Assembly (NCBI GenBank): GCA_027487945.1
Contig: JAIYCQ010000031.1
Coordinates: forward strand, 34,362 to 98,361
Origin: Caulobacteraceae bacterium
Lineage (GTDB): Bacteria; Pseudomonadota; Alphaproteobacteria; Caulobacterales; Caulobacteraceae
Length of the DNA: 64,000 bases
Reading direction: 5' to 3'
In this document: positions 53,153 through 63,700 of the stretch, piece after piece
How the letters are laid out: each line of letters starts with the position of its first letter
Position numbering within the stretch: the stretch's first letter is position 1
The notes under the pieces: generated by a model
Databases searched by the model: none
What the model saw: the letters and a program-made list of their open reading frames with translations, nothing else
What the model was told of the DNA's origin: nothing
Made by a program: the position numbers and the translations under genes

Positions 53153-54661
53153 CTACGCCCTCACCCCCGGCTTCCTCTGCGCCCAGGGCTGCGCCGCCTC
53201 CAGCTGGTAGGCCAGCGCGAACAGCAGGGCGTCGTTCCCCGCCCTGGCCGCGAAGTGGATGCCCACAGGCAGGCCGTCGGCGGTCCAGTGCAGCGGCACG
53301 CTCATGGCCGGGGCGCCGGCCACGTTGTGCAGCGGGGTGTAGCCGACGTAGTCGGTCAGCCGTGCCGACAGCTCGGCGAACGGAACGTCGCCCGACACAT
53401 AGCCCAGGGGGACCGGCGGCTTGGTCAGCACCGGCGAGACGATGACGTCGAGATCCTCGAACCAGCGATCGTAGCCCGCCGAGTCGGCCGCCAGCCGCGC
53501 TATGGCCGCCTCGACGGCGCCCTCCGGAGCCTTGGCGATCATCTCGGCCATGCCCAGCGAGAAGGGCTCCGCCTCCGCCGGGGTCGGCACGCGGCCGAGC
53601 AGCCTGGCCATGGCCTGGATGTCCATGGCCGCGCCGGCCGACCACAGCGTCAGGAAGTCCTGGCCGAAGCGCGCCGAGTCGATCGGCCATTTCGTCTCGC
53701 TGACCCGGTGGCCGAGGCCCTCGAGCAGCTTTACCGCGTTGTCGAGGCCGGCCCGGACCTCGGGATCAGGCTCGCGGCCGTTGCCGCTGGCGCTCAGCAC
53801 CCCGATCCGCAGCTTCTTGCGCAACGGCTTTGCGACCAGTCCGACGGGGCGGTACGGGGCGCCCGTCTCGGTGCGTTCCGTCGCCGCGAACATCGCCGCC
53901 GAGTCGCGGACCGACAGGCTGTCGACGTGGCCGACCGACAGGGCGATCACCCGCATGTCCGTGTTGCCGGTCAGCCGGCCGCGGGACGGCTTGAAGCCGA
54001 ACAGGCCGCAGTTGGCTGCCGGAATGCGAATGGAGCCGCCGCCGTCGGTGGCGTGGGCCATCGGCACCACGCCGGCCGCCGTGGCCGCCGCAGAGCCGCC
54101 CGACGATCCACCGGTCGACCGGTCTGTGTTCCACGGATTGCGGGTCGGGCCATAGGCGAGAGGCTCGGTGGTCGGCAGGTAGCCGAACTCGGGCGAGGCC
54201 GACTTGCCGATCGGGATCAGCCCGGCCCGAAGCGCCGCCTCGACCCAGGGCTCGCTCGCCGCGGCCGGCGCGGTCCTGCGATAGCCGCCTGAACCGTTGC
54301 GGGTCGGCGTACCGGCGTAGTCGTTCAGGTCCTTGATCAGGAAGGGCACCCCGGCGAAGGGCCCGGTCTGGCCGCCCTTCTTCGCCGCCTCCAGCGCGCG
54401 GTCATAGTCGGAGTTGACCATGAAGTTCAGCTTCGGCTGCAGGGCCTCCGATCGCCGGATGGCGGCCTCGACCGCCTCGACGGCGCTGATCTCCCTGTTG
54501 CGGATCATGGACGCGACCGTGGTGGCGTCCGGCGTCCAGGACGCGGGCGCGGCGGGCGTCGCCGCCTTGCGCGGCCACCCCAGGGCGGCGGCCGGCGTCG
54601 CGGCGGCCGCCGTTGTCGCGGCGGAGGCGGCCAGCAGGCCGCGGCGGGTCAGTTCGGTCAT
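53153..54661 (-). CDS. Amidase signature family enzyme, Tat-type signal
   Basis: About 502 residues from the ATG at 54661 (GGGAGGG eight bases upstream). The N-terminus TELTRRGLLAASAATTAAAA is a twin-arginine signal, so the enzyme is probably periplasmic. The Ser-cisSer-Lys triad is visible: K110 in PFLIKDLND and the serines of STGGSSGGSAAA (182-192), with the DGGGSIRIPAANCGLFGFKPSRGR strand following. It hydrolyses amide or related bonds; the substrate is not predictable. It diverges from the class II aldolase gene and converges with the acyl-CoA synthetase gene. Confidence 0.9.
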   Translation of the reverse strand: MTELTRRGLLAASAATTAAAATPAAALGWPRKAATPAAPASWTPDATTVASMIRNREISAVEAVEAAIRRSEALQPKLNFMVNSDYDRALEAAKKGGQTGPFAGVPFLIKDLNDYAGTPTRNGSGGYRRTAPAAASEPWVEAALRAGLIPIGKSASPEFGYLPTTEPLAYGPTRNPWNTDRSTGGSSGGSAAATAAGVVPMAHATDGGGSIRIPAANCGLFGFKPSRGRLTGNTDMRVIALSVGHVDSLSVRDSAAMFAATERTETGAPYRPVGLVAKPLRKKLRIGVLSASGNGREPDPEVRAGLDNAVKLLEGLGHRVSETKWPIDSARFGQDFLTLWSAGAAMDIQAMARLLGRVPTPAEAEPFSLGMAEMIAKAPEGAVEAAIARLAADSAGYDRWFEDLDVIVSPVLTKPPVPLGYVSGDVPFAELSARLTDYVGYTPLHNVAGAPAMSVPLHWTADGLPVGIHFAARAGNDALLFALAYQLEAAQPWAQRKPGVRA

Positions 54662-54813
54662 GTCGGAAGCCCTCCCGTCCGGACGTCTGTCGCGTCCGTG
54701 AATGGGATGGAGCTTGGCGCGCCCGCCGCCGCTCCGCAAGCGGCGGAACGCTTGACGCCGCCGCCCCGCGGCGCGACTCTGGCGCAAAGAGAAGGTGCGG
54801 GAGGACAGACACC

Positions 54814-55590
54814 ATGGCCGACGGTTCGATGACTGGCGTGGGCTCACTCAAGGGCAAGGTGAGCGAGGCAGAGTGGAAGGCGCGGGTCGATCTGGCCGCC
54901 CTCTATCGCCTGGTGGCCATGCACGGGTGGGACGACATGATCTTCACCCACATCTCCGCCCGCATTCCGGGGCCGGAGCATCACTTCCTGATCAATCCCT
55001 ACGGCATGTTCTTCGACGAGATCACCGCCAGTTCGCTGGTCAAGATCGATCTCGACGGCAAGGTGCTGCAGGAGACGCCCTACTTCATCAATCCGGCGGG
55101 TTTCACGATCCACTCGGCCGTCCACGCCGCGCGCGAGGACGCCATGTTCGTGATGCACCTGCATACGGACCAGGGCGTGGCGGTCTCGGCGCAGAAGGAA
55201 GGCCTGCTGCCGCTGAGCCAGCACGCCCTGATCGTTCTGCCCCAGATCGCCTATCACGACTATGAGGGCATTGCCCTCAACCTTGACGAGCGCGAGCGAC
55301 TTGTGGCTGATATCGGCGACAAGACGCTGATGCTGCTGCGTAATCACGGCACCTTGGCGGTTGGCGACACCGCCGCGGCCTGCTGGCTCGGCATGTTCTA
55401 TCTGGAGCGGGCGTGTCTGCAGCAGACCATGGCGCTGTCGGGGGGACGCGAGAACGTGCTGTTCGCGCCCGAGGCCGCGCAGGCCGAGGTCAAGGGGCAG
55501 ATGGGCCGCGGCATGGGCCCGATCGGCAATCTGGCCTGGCCCGGCTGCCTGCGTCAGCTGGACCGCAACCTGCCGGGCTACGACGCCTAG
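54814..55590 (+). CDS. Class II aldolase/adducin family protein
   Basis: About 258 residues from an ATG with GGGAGGA eight bases upstream. GWDDMIFTHISARIPG near residue 40, the metal-site MHLHTD and the later LLRNHGTLAVGDT are the fold's hallmarks; three His positions suggest a divalent metal site. Members cleave or epimerise phosphorylated sugars, such as fuculose-phosphate aldolase and ribulose-phosphate epimerase, but the acidic active-site Glu cannot be placed with certainty, so some other lyase or non-enzymatic adducin-like role remains possible. An exported protein begins at or inside its 3' end. Confidence 0.88.
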   Translation: MADGSMTGVGSLKGKVSEAEWKARVDLAALYRLVAMHGWDDMIFTHISARIPGPEHHFLINPYGMFFDEITASSLVKIDLDGKVLQETPYFINPAGFTIHSAVHAAREDAMFVMHLHTDQGVAVSAQKEGLLPLSQHALIVLPQIAYHDYEGIALNLDERERLVADIGDKTLMLLRNHGTLAVGDTAAACWLGMFYLERACLQQTMALSGGRENVLFAPEAAQAEVKGQMGRGMGPIGNLAWPGCLRQLDRNLPGYDA

Positions 55591-56333
55591 GGCTCATCGC
55601 CGCGCTTGCGGCGAGCGTCGTCGGCGGAGAGGCCCGGGCCGGCGCCTGGGCGCTCGAGCCGGGCGAGGCGGTCGCGATCCTCAAGTATGAGCGCGCCGAC
55701 GCGAGTCAGGCCTGGGATCTCGACGGCCGCCGCTACGACTGGATCGAACGCACCGACCACACGGCGAGCCTCTACGTCGAGTACGGTCTGACCGGGCGGA
55801 CCACGCTGCAGGGCAAGCTGGCCTGGTCGGTCGGCGAGGAGGCCGGCGCCCGGTTCCAGGGGCGCGGGCCTGTCGAACTGGGCACGCGCCAGTTGATCTA
55901 CCAGGACGAGGCGACGGCGGTGAGCCTCTACCTCGGGATCATCGCACCGGGAGAGGGGCGCAACGTCGGCTATGCGCCTCCGGGCGCCGGGGGGCTGGCC
56001 CAGGAGGCGAGGCTGCTGGCGGGGCGATCATTCAGTATCGCCGGTCGCGACGGCTTTGTGGAGGGGCAGGGGGCCTGGATCGACCGGTCGGACCTCCCGG
56101 ACGAGCGGCGACTGGACATCACCGTCGGCTATGCGCCTTCGGCCCGATGGTTGCTGCTCGGCCAGGCCTACGCCGGCTGGACGGCCGCCGAACCGGCCTG
56201 GACAAAGGTCGAGGCCTCGGCGGTCAGGCGTTCGGGGGACTGGAGCCTGCAGGCAGGGTGGCGGGTTTCCGTGGCGGGAAGGGCCGGTCCGGTCGAGAGT
56301 GGGCCGGTTCTGGGGCTCTGGCGTCGCTTTTGA
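55578..56333 (+). CDS. Exported protein, unknown function, no canonical start codon visible
   Basis: A frame that begins within the end of the aldolase gene encodes a clean Sec signal (LRRLGLIAALAASVVGGEARAGA) and then ~225 beta-rich residues with repeated aromatic-ended strands, such as TTLQGKLAWSVG, AVSLYLGIIAPG, RRLDITVGYAP and WLLLGQAYAGW, ending in VLGLWRRF. This looks like a small outer-membrane beta barrel. No ATG, GTG or TTG lies just before the signal; the nearest is a GTG at 55413 deep inside the aldolase gene. A CTG at 55545 is one possibility; a sequence error is another. The coordinate given is the beginning of the signal-like segment. Confidence 0.6.
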   Translation, partial: LRRLGLIAALAASVVGGEARAGAWALEPGEAVAILKYERADASQAWDLDGRRYDWIERTDHTASLYVEYGLTGRTTLQGKLAWSVGEEAGARFQGRGPVELGTRQLIYQDEATAVSLYLGIIAPGEGRNVGYAPPGAGGLAQEARLLAGRSFSIAGRDGFVEGQGAWIDRSDLPDERRLDITVGYAPSARWLLLGQAYAGWTAAEPAWTKVEASAVRRSGDWSLQAGWRVSVAGRAGPVESGPVLGLWRRF

Positions 56334-56456
56334 CTGTGTCGACCGTGAAACGGTGCGTCACGCCTGCGCAAACTCAATCCGGTTTACGCTCGGGTAAATG
56401 CTCCTATATGTGCCGCTATGTCGCGCCGGACTCTCCGGCCAGGAGAGTCGTTTCCA

Positions 56457-57581
56457 GTGATCCGTCGGCATTTCTTCCTGATCGTGGCGGCGGCCCTGCT
56501 CGGCCTTCTGGTCGTCGGCGGCGCCCTGAAGCTGGCGACGGCCGAGCCCCGGGGGCAGGGCGGCCCGGGTGGCGGGGCTGCCGGGCGGGCGGCGGCCGTC
56601 TCGCAGGCCACGGTCGCGCCCAGGGCCTTTATCGACCGGATCGAGGTTCTGGGCGTCGCCAAGGGGCGGCAGTCGGTGACCATCACCTCCAACACCACCG
56701 AGCTCGTCACCGCGGTTCGCTTCCGCGACGGCCAGCGCGTCAGTCAGGGGCAGGTGCTGGTCGAGCTCAAGGCCGGTGAGGAGGACGCCGGGCTCATCGA
56801 GGCCCAGGCCCGGGTGGCCCAGGCCGAGCGCGACTACGCCCGCTGGAAATCCCTCGCCGATCAGGGCATTGCACCCCGCGCCACCGCTGAGCAGTATCTG
56901 TCGGCGCTCGAAACCGCCCGGGCCGGCGTCAAGGCCGCGACCGCCCGCAAGCTGGACCGCGTCATCCGCGCGCCCTTCTCCGGCGTGGTCGGTCTGACCG
57001 ACGTCGCGCCGGGTTCGCTGATCAGTCCAGGGGCGCCCATCGTCTCGCTCGATGATCTCGCCGTCGTCCGCGTCGACTTCGAGGTGCCCGACCGCTACCT
57101 GCCGGTTCTGCGGGAAGGCGCGCCGATCATCGCCCGGCCCGACGCCTATGCCGACGACGCCTTCCAGGGTCGTATCGCGCTGCTCGACAGCCGCATCGAC
57201 GCCACCACCCGCGCCATAACCGCCCGGGCCGAGTTCCCCAACCCCTCGGGACGGATCAAGCCCGGCATGCTGATGCGGGTGACGATCTCGCACGGCGGGC
57301 GCGACGCCCTCGCCGTGCCGCAGGCGGCGGTCCAGTTCGAGGGCGATCAGGCCTATGTCTTCGTCATCGCCGCGCGGGGAGAGGGGCTGGCCGCCCGCAA
57401 GCAGGCCGTCGACACCGGCGTCACCCAGAACGGCTTCGTTGAGGTTCGCGGCGGGCTGAAGGCCGGCGACCGGGTGGTGGCCGACGGCCTCAACCGCATC
57501 CAGGACGGCCAGCCGCTGAGCATCGGCGGCGGGAAGCCGGGCGGCGCGGCGCCGGCCAGCGCCCAGCGGGCGCCCCGCTGA
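56457..57581 (+). CDS. RND efflux periplasmic adaptor (membrane fusion protein, second system)
   Basis: About 374 residues. A signal-anchor (RRHFFLIVAAALLGLLVVGGAL) is followed by a Gly-rich linker, the lipoyl halves VRFRDGQRVSQGQVLVEL and KLDRVIRAPFSGVVGLTDVAPGSLI, a short helical hairpin, and beta-barrel and membrane-proximal domains ending in NRIQDGQPL. The GTG at 56457 has AGGAGAG nine bases upstream; an ATG at 56418 would add 13 residues without a ribosome site. The stop overlaps the permease ATG (TGATG), so adaptor and pump are coupled. It belongs to the short-hairpin type of adaptor. Confidence 0.9.
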   Translation: MIRRHFFLIVAAALLGLLVVGGALKLATAEPRGQGGPGGGAAGRAAAVSQATVAPRAFIDRIEVLGVAKGRQSVTITSNTTELVTAVRFRDGQRVSQGQVLVELKAGEEDAGLIEAQARVAQAERDYARWKSLADQGIAPRATAEQYLSALETARAGVKAATARKLDRVIRAPFSGVVGLTDVAPGSLISPGAPIVSLDDLAVVRVDFEVPDRYLPVLREGAPIIARPDAYADDAFQGRIALLDSRIDATTRAITARAEFPNPSGRIKPGMLMRVTISHGGRDALAVPQAAVQFEGDQAYVFVIAARGEGLAARKQAVDTGVTQNGFVEVRGGLKAGDRVVADGLNRIQDGQPLSIGGGKPGGAAPASAQRAPR

Positions 57582-60500
57582 TGTTGTCGGACCTGTCGGT
57601 AAAGCGTCCCGTCTTCGCCGCCGTCGCGGCGATCATCCTGGTCGTCATCGGCCTTGCCGCCTTCCTGAACGTCTCGATCCGCGAGCTGCCCAGCGTCGAT
57701 CCCCCCGTGGTGTCGATCTCCACCACCTATCGCGGCGCCTCGGCCGAGATCGTCGAGGAACGGATCACCCAGGTGCTGGAGCGCCAGGTCTCGGGCATCC
57801 AGGGCATCGATCAGCTGTCCTCCTCGAGCCGGGACGGTCGCAGCCAGATCAACATCACCTTCACGCTGAACACCGACCTCGAAGCGGCGGCCAACGACGT
57901 ACGCGACGCGGCCAGCCGCGTCGTCAACCAGCTGCCCGATCAGGCCGATCCGCCCCAGATCGCCAAGGCGAACGCCGACTCCGCGCCGATCATCATCCTC
58001 AACATGGCGTCGACGACGCTGTCCCCGTTGCAGCTCGCAGACTATGCCGACCGCTTCCTGGTCGAGCGGATGTCGACCATTCCGGGCGTGGCGACGGTCG
58101 GACTCAACGGTCCGGTCTACGCCATGCGGATCTGGCTCGACGCCGACGCCATGGCGGCGCGCGGCGTCACCGTTGAGGACGTCGAGACCGCCCTGGGCAG
58201 CCAGAATGTCGAGCTTCCGGCCGGAGCCCTCGAGGGCGCGGCCAAGGACTTCACCATCCGGGTCAACCGCGGCTACGCAAAGCCGGACGACTTCGCGCGC
58301 CTGCCGCTTCGGGCCGCGGCCAGCAGCGGCAGCGACGCCTATGTCACGCGCCTGGGCGATATCGCCCGGATCGAGGAAGGGCCCGCCGAGCCGCGCCGCG
58401 TGTTCCGCGGCAACGGCGTCGACCAGATCGGCATCGTCCTGACCCGCCAGTCCCAGGCCAACGACCTCGCCATCGCCGAGGCGGCGAGGAAGGAAGTCGA
58501 GGCGATCAACAGGACGCTGCCGGCCGGCACCGAACTGATCATCGCCGTCGACTCCTCGGTGTTCACCGCCGAGGCGATCCACGAGGTGTGGGTCACCATG
58601 GGCATTTCCATCGCCCTCGTCGCGTTGGTGAACCTGTTGTTCCTCGGCAGCTGGCGGGCGGCGATCATCCCCTCGGTGGTCGCGCCGATCTGCCTGCTGG
58701 CCACCTTCATCGTCCTGGTCCCGCTGGGCTTCACCCTGAACCTTCTGACCCTGCTGGCCCTGGTGCTGGCCGTCGGGCTGGTGGTCGACGACGCCATCGT
58801 CGTGGTCGAGAACATCCAGCGCCGCGTCGACGACGGTGAACCGCCCGCCGTGGCCGCCACACGCGGCGCGCGACAGGTGTTCTTCGCCGTCATCGCCACG
58901 ACGGCCGTGCTGATCGCGGTGTTCGCGCCGCTGATGTTCCTGCCCGGCTACATCGGTCGCCTGTTCGTCGAGCTGGCCGTGGCCATCGCCTCGGCCGTGG
59001 CCTTCTCCGCCTTCCTGGCCCTGTCCCTGTCGCCGATGCTGGCCTCCAAACTGTTGAGACCCGCATCGGGCGAGGGTTGGCTGGCCCGCCGCGTCGACCG
59101 CGTCGTCGACATGGTCAAGGACAGCTATCGCCACTCTCTGGACATGCTGCTCGGCCGTCGCCTGGCCTCGATCGGGGCCGGCGTCCTGGTGGCCGCGCTG
59201 GCGGGTCTCGCCGCCTTCCTTTTCATGACCCTGCCGCAGGAACTGGTGCCGGCCGAGGACCGCGGCCGTGTCGACATCAGCATCTCCGGACCCGAGGGCG
59301 CCGGGTTCGACTACACCCGGCAGGCTGCCGCCCGGGTGGAAGCCGAGATGGAGAAGTACAAGGCCGACGGCGAGGCCGCCCGCTACATCCTGAGCATCCC
59401 GCGCTTCGGGGCCACACAGTTCAACACCGCCAACGGCGTCATCGTCATGGGCGAGTGGGGCGAGCGGACAAAGACGTCCGACGAGGTGGCGGCCGAGCTC
59501 AACCGGTCCCTGTCGGGCATCACCGGCGTGCGCGCCGTGGCCAGCGTGCGTGGCGCCTTCCAGCGCGGCGGCGGGCAGGGGGGCGGCACCAACGTCGACC
59601 TGATCGGGCTGGGCAACGACTACGAGCAGATCGCCCGCTGGCTGGAGCCGATCCGCGACGCCATGCAGGACAATCCCGGCTTCTCGCGGCCGCGCCTCGA
59701 CTATGAGCCCACGGCGCCCCGGCTGTCGGTGGAGATTGACCGCGAGAAGGCGGCGGCCCTCGGCGTCACCCCCCAGGCCGTCGGCCGGTCGCTGGAGACC
59801 ATGTTCGGCTCGCGGCGGGTGACCACCTACATCAAGGGCGGCCAGGAGTACGATGTCATCGTCCAGACCGATCTGGAGAAGCGCCGGACGCTGGACGATC
59901 TCAACAGCCTCTATGTGCGGACCACCTCCGGCGCGCTGGTTCCGCTGTCCTCGGTGGTGACCACCGAGCTGCGCGGCGATACCCCGGACCGCGAGCGGAC
60001 CGACCGGCAGCGCTCCATCGAACTGACCGCCCAGCTGTCGCCGGGATACACGGTGGCCGACGCCGTCGCCTTCCTTCAGGCGGAGGCGGCCAGGAACCCC
60101 AATCCGGGCGTCAGCTACACCTGGGGCGGGCAGGCCAAGGACTATCTGGAAGCCTCGGGCGCGGTGTCGCTGGCCTTCGGGATGGCGCTGCTGCTGGTCT
60201 TCCTGGTGCTGGCGGCGCAGTTCGAGAGCTGGATCCACCCGGCGGTGATCATGCTGACGGTGCCGCTGGCGGCGCTGGGCGGTCTGTTCGGCCTGCTGCT
60301 GACCGACCAGTCGATCAACACCTACAGCCAGATCGGGCTGATCATCCTGATCGGCATCGCGGCCAAGAACGGCATCCTGATCGTCGAGTTCGCCAACCAG
60401 CTGCGCGACGAGGGGCGGACCATCCGCGAGGCGGTCATCGAGTCCGCGGTTCTGCGTCTGCGCCCGATCGTGATGACCTCGATCACCGCCGCCTTCGGCG

Positions 60501-60724
60501 CCCTGCCGCTGATGCTCTGGCAGGGGGCGGGCGCGGCGAGCCGCCAGACCATCGGCGCGACCATCTTCTTCGGCGCGATCTTCGCGACCGTGCTGACCGT
60601 GTTCGTGGTGCCGGTGTTCTACAACCTGCTGGCGCGCTTCACCAGGTCGCCGGAATGGACGGCGCGGCAGATCGAGGCCTTCGAGGACAGCGAAGCGGCC
60701 GACGCGTCCGCGCCGGCCGCCTGA
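57581..60724 (+). CDS. RND family efflux permease (HAE1-like, second system)
   Basis: 1047 residues, the usual length for HAE1-type pumps. The first helix is VFAAVAAIILVVIGLAAFL, followed by LPSVDPPVVSISTTYRGASAEIVEE. The helix 4 proton-relay motif LAVGLVVDDAIVVVENIQRRV keeps both Asp residues. The C-terminal half has GLIILIGIAAKNGILIVEFANQLRDEG, and FGALPLMLWQGAGAASRQTIG is the helix 11 region. It exports hydrophobic drugs or metabolites by proton antiport, as a trimer. It is coupled to the adaptor gene. No outer-membrane factor is adjacent. It converges with the RTX gene ten bases away. Confidence 0.94.
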   Translation: MLSDLSVKRPVFAAVAAIILVVIGLAAFLNVSIRELPSVDPPVVSISTTYRGASAEIVEERITQVLERQVSGIQGIDQLSSSSRDGRSQINITFTLNTDLEAAANDVRDAASRVVNQLPDQADPPQIAKANADSAPIIILNMASTTLSPLQLADYADRFLVERMSTIPGVATVGLNGPVYAMRIWLDADAMAARGVTVEDVETALGSQNVELPAGALEGAAKDFTIRVNRGYAKPDDFARLPLRAAASSGSDAYVTRLGDIARIEEGPAEPRRVFRGNGVDQIGIVLTRQSQANDLAIAEAARKEVEAINRTLPAGTELIIAVDSSVFTAEAIHEVWVTMGISIALVALVNLLFLGSWRAAIIPSVVAPICLLATFIVLVPLGFTLNLLTLLALVLAVGLVVDDAIVVVENIQRRVDDGEPPAVAATRGARQVFFAVIATTAVLIAVFAPLMFLPGYIGRLFVELAVAIASAVAFSAFLALSLSPMLASKLLRPASGEGWLARRVDRVVDMVKDSYRHSLDMLLGRRLASIGAGVLVAALAGLAAFLFMTLPQELVPAEDRGRVDISISGPEGAGFDYTRQAAARVEAEMEKYKADGEAARYILSIPRFGATQFNTANGVIVMGEWGERTKTSDEVAAELNRSLSGITGVRAVASVRGAFQRGGGQGGGTNVDLIGLGNDYEQIARWLEPIRDAMQDNPGFSRPRLDYEPTAPRLSVEIDREKAAALGVTPQAVGRSLETMFGSRRVTTYIKGGQEYDVIVQTDLEKRRTLDDLNSLYVRTTSGALVPLSSVVTTELRGDTPDRERTDRQRSIELTAQLSPGYTVADAVAFLQAEAARNPNPGVSYTWGGQAKDYLEASGAVSLAFGMALLLVFLVLAAQFESWIHPAVIMLTVPLAALGGLFGLLLTDQSINTYSQIGLIILIGIAAKNGILIVEFANQLRDEGRTIREAVIESAVLRLRPIVMTSITAAFGALPLMLWQGAGAASRQTIGATIFFGAIFATVLTVFVVPVFYNLLARFTRSPEWTARQIEAFEDSEAADASAPAA

Positions 60725-60734
60725 CCGCCCGCCT

Positions 60735-63700
60735 TTACAGCACCCAGCCGCCGTCGGTGTCGCCGGCGCCGGTGTAGAGGTTGCCGGTGGTTCCGCGGTG
60801 GTCGCCGGTGATGGCGATGGCGTAGTCGGCCTTGCCGTCGCCGTTGATGTCGACGCTGAGGGTGGTGACGTCCTTGGTCGCCGAGTAGGCTAGGGTGGCC
60901 TGGCCGGCCGCCTTGGTGAACTTGGCCACGAAGCTGAACGCCTGGTCGCCGTCCAGCAGGCTGTTGGCGTCGATGCCCGACAGGTCGATGACGTCGCCGT
61001 CAGCGAACACCAGATCGAGGATCCGGTCGGTGACCAGGCCCGCGCCGATGTCGCTGTCGCTGAACAGGAAGACGTCGCCGCCCAGACCGCCGGTCAGGCT
61101 GTCGGCGCCGGCGCCGCCGATCAGGGTGTTGTTCGAGCCATTGCCGGTGATGACGTTGTTCAGCGCGTTGCCGGTCCCGGTGACCGCCACGCCGGTTAGG
61201 GTCAGATTCTCGACGTGGTCGCCCAGGGTGTAGCTGACCCCGGCCTCGACCGTGTCGGTCCCGCCGCCGGCCAGTTCGGTGACCGTATCGCCGGCGTCGT
61301 CGACGACATAGGTGTCGGCCCCGGTCCCGCCGGTCATGGCGTCGGCTCCGGTCCCGCCGTCCAGCCGGTCGGCGCCCGAGCCGCCCGACAGGGTGTCAGT
61401 TCCGTCGCCGCCGTCGAGACTGTCATCGCCCGCTCCGCCGTCGAGGCTGTCGTCATCGTCGCCGCCCAGCAGGCTGTCGTCGCCCGAGCCGCCGATCAGG
61501 GTGTCATCGCCCGCCAGGCCGGTGAGAAGGTTGGCGCCGCCGTTGCCGGTGATGACGTTGTCGAGGTCGTTGCCCGTGCCGCTCAGCGGCTGGCCAAACC
61601 AGAGGATCAGGTTCTCCACCCCGGCGGCCAGGGTGTGGCTCGACATGGATCGCACCGTGTCGATGCCGTCGCCGCCGGTCTCATCGACCACGTCGCCGGC
61701 CTCGCGGACCCAGTAGGTGTCATTGCCCGTCCCCCCGGCCATGGTGTCGTCGCCCGTCCCGCCGGACAGCACATCGTCGCCGTCGCCGCCGGTCAGGTCG
61801 TCGTCGCCCTCGCCGCCCTCGAGCGTATCGTCGCCGTCACCGCCGTCGAGGATATCGTCGCCGGCGAGGCCCTGAAGCGTGTCCGCCCCGACCGTGCCGG
61901 TGAAGGTGTCCGTGCCCGTCGTCGGGCCGTCCGCCTCGGCCGTCACCGTGACGGTGATGGTCTGGCCGGTGTTCTCGAAGTAGTTGAGGAAGCCGTAACG
62001 CTCACCGACCATGGCATCGAGGTCGCCGTCGCCGTCGAGGTCTGCAAAGGTGGGGTTGCTGCGGAAGCCCACATCCACGCCGTTGAACGGATTGTTCGCG
62101 CCGGTTTGCTGGGCGAACACCGGGGCCGAAGCCGTGCCCGTGTTGCGGAAATAGTTCAGGTTGCCGTCACCCTCCCCGACCACGGCATCGAGGTCGCCGT
62201 CGCCGTCGAGGTCGGCGAAGGTGGGGGTGCTGTAGGAGCCCACATCCACGCCGTTGAACGGATTGGCCGCACCGGTTTGCTGGACGAACACCGGGGCTAG
62301 GTCCGTACCGGTGTTGCGGAAATAGAGCAGAGTGCCGTTGAGCTCCCCGACCACGGCATCAAGGTCACCATCGCCGTCCAGGTCGGCGAAGGCAGGGGTG
62401 CTATAGTAGCCGACATCGACGCCGTTGAACGGGTTGTCGCCGCCGGTGCGCTCGGTGAACACCGGGGCCAGGGCCGTACCGGTGTTCTCGAAATAGTTCA
62501 GGATGCCGTCGTACTCCCCGACCACGGCATCGAGGTCGCCGTCGCCGTCGAGGTCGACGAAGGTGGGGGTGCTGCGGAAGTCGATATCGACGCCGTCGAA
62601 CGGATTGTCGCCGCCGGTCTGCTCTACGAACACCGGGGCCACGTCCGTGCCGGTGTTCTCGAAATAGTTCAGGATGCCGTCCAGCTCCCCGACCACGGCG
62701 TCGAGGTCGCCGTCGCCGTCCAGGTCGGCGAAGGTGGGGGTGCTGTAGCGACCGATATCGACGCCGTTGAACGGATTGGCCGCGCCGGTGCGATCGGTGA
62801 AGCTCGGACTTCCGGACGCGCCGAGATCATTACCCGCCGCATCGGTGATGTTGAGCAGCAGATCCCTGCTCGCCGTCGGCGTATCGCTGCTGTTGGCGTA
62901 GGTCAGGTTCTCGATCAGGGCGTCGATGGCCTCTGACGTCGCATTGGCGTTGAAGGTGATGGTCAGGGTCGCGCCGGCTCCGCCGGCCAGGGTCCCGATC
63001 ACCACGCCGCCGAAGCTGACATTGGCGCCCGACAGGCCGATCTGGCCCGCGCCGTTCCCTTCGTTGCGCACCGAGATCGTGTCCTCGGCCAGCAGGCCCG
63101 ACAGGGTCAGGGCGCCGCCGTCGAAGCCTTCGCCGCCGGTGAAGCTGACATCGGCGTCGAGCAGCTGCGGCGTGGCGTTGACGAGGTTCTCGCCGAAGGT
63201 GACCGTCGGTGCAAAGCCGGTCAGGCTCATCGGATCGTCGACGGCGGTGATGTCGACATTGACGACGCCGAGCGTCACCGCGCCGGAGCCGTCATTGGCG
63301 GTAACAGTCACCGTGGCGGCGTCATTGCCGCTGGCGTTGAGCGCGCCGGTGTACTGGATGGCCGAGGCGGTGTTGAGGAAGGTATCGATCGCCGAGGCTG
63401 TGCCGGTCAGGGTGATCGCGCCCGTGCCGGAGTTGGTCACGGTGACGCCGCCGCCGCTGGTGGCGGTCATGGTCCCGGCCGAGGCGGTCAGGACCACGGT
63501 GATCGAGCCGGAGGTGTCCACATCGGCGATGGTCACCGCCGACAGGTTCAGGTTGGAGGCCACATCCTCAGTCACCGTGACGTCGGTCGGCAGGCCGGTG
63601 GCGGTGGGGGCGTCGTTCTCGGTCGTCACCGTGACAGTGATTGACGGCGCGGCGACCGTGGTGTTCTCGAAATAGAGCAGGTTGCCGTAACCCTCCCCGA

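Noticed and set aside
57353..60238. A ~960-codon open frame antisense to the second RND permease
   Set aside because: Shadow of the RND gene: low-complexity HQGDR-rich translation with no domain, and the plus strand has all RND motifs.
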